A stretch of 44,173 bases of DNA. Source: Planctomycetota bacterium (GTDB taxonomy: Bacteria; Planctomycetota; SZUA-567; H5-PLA8). The position numbers and the translations under genes are program-made. The first letter of the stretch is position 1; each line of letters begins with the position of its first letter. The notes beneath the pieces are model-generated. The model saw only the letters and a program-made list of their open reading frames with translations. It had not been told where the DNA came from and searched no databases. The DNA lies in contig JACQFI010000046.1 of the NCBI GenBank assembly GCA_016200135.1, positions 1 through 44,173 of the forward strand. Reading direction: 5' to 3'. Positions 39,805-44,173 of this stretch are shown here, in pieces.

Positions 39805-42588
39805 CTACTCCGCCGGGCCGCGCCAGATGCTGCCGCCAAACGTGCAGACGTAGATCTGGTTGTCGTTCGCGGGATCGAATTCGACTCGCTGGACGACGTT
39901 GAACGGGAGGTCTTTGAGCGGTTGCCAGGTGGCGCCGTTGTCTTTGCTCAGCCAGAGCGCGGACTCGGGCGCGCCTTCGGCCAGCGTCGCGTAGATCCAG
40001 CCGGGGCGCTTGGGGTGCAGGAACGCGCCGAAGTGTTCGGGGCCGTGCTGGCAGAGTTTCTTCCACGTCGCGCCGCCGTCGGTGGTGCGGTAGAGGCCGC
40101 CCTCGCCGGGGCTTCCGGCGTTGGCCGCGCCGATGTAGAGCGTCTTGCTGTCCTTGGAGTCTACGGTGAAGTCCTTCGGCCAGTGCAGCACCTGCGTCTT
40201 GTTGATCTGTTCCCAAGATTCGCCGGCGTCCTTGCTGCGGTAGAGGCCCACGCCTTCACCCAGGAACCCGCCGCCGCCGCGCTTGGCGGTGACGAGGCAG
40301 AAGAGCGTGCCGTCGGGATGGAGCTGCACGCGGATGGTCCGCATGTTCGCCGCGGCGCCGAGGCCCGTGCTCTTTTTCGTCCAGCTCTTGCCGTCGTCGG
40401 TGGACTTGAAGACGCCGTGCTCCCAGATCGCGGCGTAGAGCGTGCGGTTGCCTTTGGGGCTCTTGGGATCGACGACGACGCTGAGCGCGGGCGCTTCGGG
40501 CAGGCCCTGGTTCGAGGTCTTCCACCCGGCGCAGTGATCGACGCTCACGCAGACGCCGCCGGGGCCGTTCGCGCCGTGGCCGCCGCCGATGATGTTGTTG
40601 TTGGGAATATCGTGCACGTTCGAGAACGCGCCCCAGGCTTTACCGGCGATCTCGGGATCGAACGCAACCTCGTAGCAGGTGTTCACCCACGGGGGCCACT
40701 CCCCCGGCCCGAGCCAGCGCCAGGTCTTGCCCGCATCCAGCGAGCGCGCGAAGCCGATGTCCGTATACGCAATGTAGTGGCGGTTCGGGTCGAACGGATC
40801 GATGTAATAGTGCCAGGTGCTCGTTACCACCAAACCATTGCAGATGAAGGTCTCGTCTTTGCCGGGCTTGCTCGAACCCGAAGCGGACCGGGCATGCCCG
40901 GTGCGCCAGCTCTTGCCGCCGTCGTTGGTGATGAAGCAGCGGCCCTCGTCGACGGTCATGACGTGCTCGGGATTATTCGGATCGATCGCGGTGCTCTCGG
41001 GGACGCTGGGATAATGCTGGCCCGTGGCCGCGACCTGGTAGTCGTAATCGACGTTGCACTCCTTCGAGCGCGGGTCGCCGAAGAACGTCGCGCGCCAGTT
41101 CTTGCCGCCGTCGTCGCTGCGGAAGGCGGTGCAGTGGTGCGGCGGCAGGACCTTGGTGCCCTTGTTGAAGGCCCAGACCGTGAGTGGCTTCACGTTGTTG
41201 GTGAGGACTTGAATGTATTCGGCCATGTCGGCGGACCATTCGTCGCCGCGCTTGGTCTCGGTGTTGATGCCGGCGCCCATCGCGGACTCCCACTTTTCGC
41301 CTTTGTCGAGGGAGCGGTAGACGCCGCCGGCGAGTTTGCCGCCGTCGTTCTTGCTGGGGAGCGTGACGTACAGCGCGACGGTCTTGTCCTTCGCGTTGCT
41401 GCCGCCGCTGAACCAACGCAGGTTTTTCCACGGCAGCCCAGAGGATTTTTCGGCCCAGGCGCCGCCGCCGTCGTCGCTGCGCCAGACGCCTTCGGGCGTG
41501 CCCACAAAGCAGACGCGCCGCTCGGGCGGCGTGGTCTGGTCGATGTGGAACCCGAGGACCTTGCCTTTTGGGCCGTCGCACTTCTTCCACGTCTTGCCGC
41601 CGTCCAGCGAGCGCCACGCCGCGCCGTCGGCTCCGGCAAACATCAGATTCGGATTGCCCGGGTCGATGGCGATCTCGCCTTCGGTCCGCCCTTGCAGATC
41701 GCCAAAGGGTTCCCAGTGCTCGCCGCGGTCGCGCGTGACTTTCAAGCCGCGCCAGCCCGCCGAGGCAAAGATCACGTTCGCGTCGGTGGGATGAAAGCCG
41801 GGCCGGCAGCCGGTGTTCGAATGAAGCTGCTCCCAGTGGACGATGCGCCAGTTCGCGCCGTCGTCCTGCGAGAGGTACACGCCGCTCATGTCGCAGTTGA
41901 TGATCAGTTCCTTGGGATCGGCCGGGCTGATGGCGGGCGAGAACATCGCGCCGCCGCCCGAGAGGCCCAGCGGCGTCCATTTGCTCGGCGGCGGCGCGGA
42001 CGCGGAGGCCGGCGAAGCGTTGGGGCCGGTGGTGTTCTTCGGCGCCGAGACGGAGACGGGCTTCGGCTTGGGGGGCTCGGCCATGGCGCCCAGCTTTTTC
42101 ACCCACTCCTTATATTGGTCGAGCGCGCCGGGGTCCTTGGCGAGCGCGCGGTCGATGAGCTTCTCCGCGGCGTCGGCGCGCTGATCCGCAAGCGTCAGCG
42201 CCGCGGCGAGCACGCAGGCTTTGGCGTCGAGCGCGTCGTCGGGGCCCGCGGCGACGCGCAGCAGTTCGGCGAGCTGCTTGGTCTCGATGGTCTTCCACTT
42301 CAGGTCGAGCGCGGTGCCGCCGAAATTCGCGTGGACGGTCTCCTGCTTGGCGTCGGCCTTGTCGAAGGTGGCCTTCTGCGTCGCCGCGCCCATCGCCCAC
42401 GGAACATCTTTGACCGGACCTTTGGCGAGGATCATCTGGAGGTGCTCGAAGCAGGTCTTGCGCAGTTCTGCGAGACCCGCGGCGGGATCGGCGGCCGGCG
42501 GCGTGGGCGTTTCGGTCTTCGCTTCTTCGGCGCGCACGGCCAGACTCAGCAAGAGCAGCCAGGGGAGGAAATGGGGCGCGCGGCGCAT
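39805..42588 (-). CDS. Secreted Asp-box (BNR) beta-propeller protein, sortilin/GH74-like
   Basis: 927 aa from the ATG at 42588 (AGAGG eight bases upstream; an in-frame ATG at 42606 gives a poorer signal peptide). Signal peptide MRRAPHFLPWLLLLSLAVRA. An about 170-residue helical N-terminal region is followed by propeller blades from about 200 to 927. I count twelve Asp-box motifs of the S/T-x-D-x-G-x-x-W type, for example SQDDGANW, TRDRGEHW, SLDGGKTW, SDDGGGAW, TNDGGKSW, SKDNGATW. This number fits two tandem seven-bladed propellers, as in GH74 xyloglucanases and VPS10/sortilin domains. Asp-boxes are structural, so enzyme activity is not proven. It could bind or cut an extracellular polysaccharide. 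Confidence 0.88.
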   Translation of the reverse strand: MRRAPHFLPWLLLLSLAVRAEEAKTETPTPPAADPAAGLAELRKTCFEHLQMILAKGPVKDVPWAMGAATQKATFDKADAKQETVHANFGGTALDLKWKTIETKQLAELLRVAAGPDDALDAKACVLAAALTLADQRADAAEKLIDRALAKDPGALDQYKEWVKKLGAMAEPPKPKPVSVSAPKNTTGPNASPASASAPPPSKWTPLGLSGGGAMFSPAISPADPKELIINCDMSGVYLSQDDGANWRIVHWEQLHSNTGCRPGFHPTDANVIFASAGWRGLKVTRDRGEHWEPFGDLQGRTEGEIAIDPGNPNLMFAGADGAAWRSLDGGKTWKKCDGPKGKVLGFHIDQTTPPERRVCFVGTPEGVWRSDDGGGAWAEKSSGLPWKNLRWFSGGSNAKDKTVALYVTLPSKNDGGKLAGGVYRSLDKGEKWESAMGAGINTETKRGDEWSADMAEYIQVLTNNVKPLTVWAFNKGTKVLPPHHCTAFRSDDGGKNWRATFFGDPRSKECNVDYDYQVAATGQHYPSVPESTAIDPNNPEHVMTVDEGRCFITNDGGKSWRTGHARSASGSSKPGKDETFICNGLVVTSTWHYYIDPFDPNRHYIAYTDIGFARSLDAGKTWRWLGPGEWPPWVNTCYEVAFDPEIAGKAWGAFSNVHDIPNNNIIGGGHGANGPGGVCVSVDHCAGWKTSNQGLPEAPALSVVVDPKSPKGNRTLYAAIWEHGVFKSTDDGKSWTKKSTGLGAAANMRTIRVQLHPDGTLFCLVTAKRGGGGFLGEGVGLYRSKDAGESWEQINKTQVLHWPKDFTVDSKDSKTLYIGAANAGSPGEGGLYRTTDGGATWKKLCQHGPEHFGAFLHPKRPGWIYATLAEGAPESALWLSKDNGATWQPLKDLPFNVVQRVEFDPANDNQIYVCTFGGSIWRGPAE

Positions 42589-42615
42589 GCGTCGGTCCTC
42601 TTTCATGGTTCGCTT

Positions 42616-42679
42616 TCGTGGCTCCGCCGTCTCGGCGGAGGTCGCCGGTGGAACTATCGGCGGGACGCCGATGCTACGA
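42616..42679 (+). repeat. GC-rich dispersed palindromic repeat, copy C
   Basis: TCGTGGCTCCGCCGTCTCGG, CGGAGG, a 15-nt centre, then GGCGGGACGCCG and TGCTACGA. Matches copies A (28612-28694) and B (29467-29529) in both halves. It lies just upstream of the Asp-box gene, in its divergent promoter gap. Confidence 0.7.
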
Positions 42680-42768
42680 GAAAGGCAAGCCCAAGACCAT
42701 CCTGGAAGCCGATTCCAACCGAGCCGCGACGGTGTACATTAGAGGTAGCCTGCGAGGAGAATCCTTCG

Positions 42769-44173
42769 ATGCAAACACGTGCCATGGGCGGTCTGCTTGC
42801 GGCGTGCGCTCTCTTTATCTGTGCGCGAACACCGGGCGAAGAGCCTCCGCGCGTCGGCTTTGAAGAGAACTTCGATACGGCCGACGGCTGGAAGGTCTCC
42901 GACGGCGCACCGCTCAAGGCGCTGGCGGCCAAGGACGGCGTGGTCCGCTTCGAGACCGTCTGCGGGGCGCTTAACGCGAAGATGAAGCGCCCGGACTGGC
43001 CCGAGTGGCCGGAGAAGCCGTTCGAGTCGAACACGACCGTAAAGAAAACGTACGGCAAGCAGATCGATCTGGGCAAATACCATTACCTGTTGGTGAAGCT
43101 CGACGAGCGCGGCACGGCAGTGACGCTGGCGGTGTGCGGTTCGTGGACGCCGATCTGCTACACGACGGGCCTGCGCGCGTTCGACCTGCGCAACCGCGGC
43201 ATCGACGACAAGCGCGACCTCGCGCTCTCGATCCAGTTCCTGAACACGTCCGGCGCGGCGAGCTTTGATTTCGTGCGGCTCGTGAGCGAGCTAACCGAGG
43301 ACGAGAAGAAGGTCCTGATGCCCGCGCCGGCGGAGTACTTCGCAGAGAAGCGCGCGGCGCATCCGTACCACAAGCTCGAGGCGCTGAACGCGCGCGCGGG
43401 CCGCACGCGGCTGAAGGAGGCCGAGGGGCAGCTCACGGTTTACACAGATACGCTCTCCAACGGCACGGTCTGGAAGCTGACCAACCAGCCGGGCGACCAG
43501 GCGTTCATGAGCAACGATAAGGCGCTGGGTTGGACGAACGACGGGCGGTACTTCCGGACGGTGGGCGGAGTGGACGGGCGGAACGTTTTCGATCACGCCG
43601 CGGGCGCGTGGCGCAAGACCGCCGGCGGCGACGCGGGCAAGCCGCTGCCCGAGTACAACGGTTCGTGGGAGAGCAGCACGAAGCCGGGCGTCGTCTACGG
43701 CTATCGCACGCAGTGGAAGCGCCCGCAGTGCGATTTTCTCTTCTTCCGCTTCGACCAGGCGACGGGCGAAGAGACGGAACTCGCGCGCATCACCACCGAC
43801 GGCAAGTGGGACGTGCGCGAACTTTCCCGCGCCGAGAAGAGCGACCGCGCGGTGCTGGGGCTGCGCGGCACGCCGAACGTCTGGATCGTCGATCCGGACG
43901 CCGCCGAGCCCGCCGCGCGCGCGAAGGCGATCGTGCTAAAGACGCGCTTGAAAGGCGTCGGCTTCGCCAAGGACGACACAACGCTGCAGTGGCACAACTG
44001 CTACACGTACGAACATTGGGAGATGAACATCGAGACGGGCGAGACGCATCTGGGCTATTACACCGGCGGCGGGCACGCGGGCGGCGGCTTCGGCAAGACG
44101 CTGCGGCACTACGAGGGCCTCACAACGATGCAGCCGGCGGGCCTCACCGATTGGAAGGCCGGCGACGCGGTGA
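42769..44173 (+). CDS. Exported beta-sandwich plus propeller-like protein, runs off right edge
   Basis: An uninterrupted frame from the ATG at 42769 to the window end (468 codons seen; no stop). GAGGAGA lies eight bases upstream. Signal peptide MQTRAMGGLLAACALFICAR, then a beta-sandwich resembling a carbohydrate-binding module (about 25-170; FEENFDTADGWKVSDGA at its start). From about 195 the chain has strand repeats with YTDTLSNGTVWKLTNQPGDQ, FFRFDQATGEETELARITTD, and later YTYEHWEMNIETGETHLGYY, resembling TolB-like or oligogalacturonate-lyase-type propellers. The true function depends on the missing C-terminus. It is divergent from the Asp-box gene; both are exported. Confidence 0.8.
   Translation, partial: MQTRAMGGLLAACALFICARTPGEEPPRVGFEENFDTADGWKVSDGAPLKALAAKDGVVRFETVCGALNAKMKRPDWPEWPEKPFESNTTVKKTYGKQIDLGKYHYLLVKLDERGTAVTLAVCGSWTPICYTTGLRAFDLRNRGIDDKRDLALSIQFLNTSGAASFDFVRLVSELTEDEKKVLMPAPAEYFAEKRAAHPYHKLEALNARAGRTRLKEAEGQLTVYTDTLSNGTVWKLTNQPGDQAFMSNDKALGWTNDGRYFRTVGGVDGRNVFDHAAGAWRKTAGGDAGKPLPEYNGSWESSTKPGVVYGYRTQWKRPQCDFLFFRFDQATGEETELARITTDGKWDVRELSRAEKSDRAVLGLRGTPNVWIVDPDAAEPAARAKAIVLKTRLKGVGFAKDDTTLQWHNCYTYEHWEMNIETGETHLGYYTGGGHAGGGFGKTLRHYEGLTTMQPAGLTDWKAGDAV

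Noticed and set aside
1..44173. tRNA, rRNA, riboswitch, integrase, transposase gene
   Set aside because: None was recognised on reading both strands; no tRNA-like cloverleaf, recombinase motif or known riboswitch core was seen.

Overview
The window is a high-GC bacterial chromosome segment (or possibly part of a large secondary replicon). It encodes many Sec-exported proteins, ECF sigma factors fused to exported beta-propellers, a Hanks-type Ser/Thr kinase with a receiver domain, a short HEAT-like secreted protein, an FkbM methyltransferase, a Uma2 nuclease and a DUF6624 protein. This gene content is typical of the PVC superphylum and most like Planctomycetota. That assignment is inference from gene content; no rRNA or other marker gene is present.

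Layout. The left edge (1-71, minus) is the start of a type IV pilin-like gene with a good sigma-54 promoter. It is followed by a fatty-acid-hydroxylase-type membrane enzyme, a TPR membrane protein, a Ser/Thr kinase-receiver fusion, and a large secreted glycoside-hydrolase-like gene that carries a frameshift at about 5341-5346 (2-7 kb). A minus-strand pair (7.1-9.4 kb) encodes an FkbM methyltransferase and a large XRE-HTH protein; the latter has a palindromic operator candidate over its promoter. From 9.5 to 27.9 kb all genes are on the plus strand: a 1742-aa AsmA-like protein, a secreted endonuclease/exonuclease/phosphatase protein, a secreted protein with DnaJ-like CxxC pairs, a zinc-ribbon/TM/PA14 protein, and two paralogous ECF sigma factors fused through one membrane helix to an exported beta-sandwich plus PQQ-like propeller, with a small ORF between them.

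From 28 to 34.5 kb there are small secreted proteins, a HAD hydrolase, a DUF6624 protein, a parallel beta-helix protein and an LPG-synthase-like flippase-fold membrane protein. A 705-nt non-coding stretch rich in short palindromes precedes a tight operon (35.3-38.0 kb): ParA ATPase, a single-pass membrane protein, and a ribbon-helix-helix-like protein, ended by a hairpin. A lower-GC non-coding segment with 21-nt-period repeats leads to a Uma2 gene and a small unknown gene. The right end holds a 12 Asp-box beta-propeller protein and an exported protein that runs off the edge.

The most distinctive features are (i) the tandem membrane-tethered sigma factors with exported sensor-like domains, (ii) the ParA/TM/RHH operon with its palindrome-rich leader, and (iii) two families of short dispersed repeats: a MITE-like element in two copies, and a GC-rich palindromic element in three copies. 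Several genes encode carbohydrate-active-like exported folds (GH-A barrel, beta-helix, Asp-box propeller). They may form a polysaccharide-sensing and degrading repertoire with the sigma fusions as sensors, but that link is inference only.
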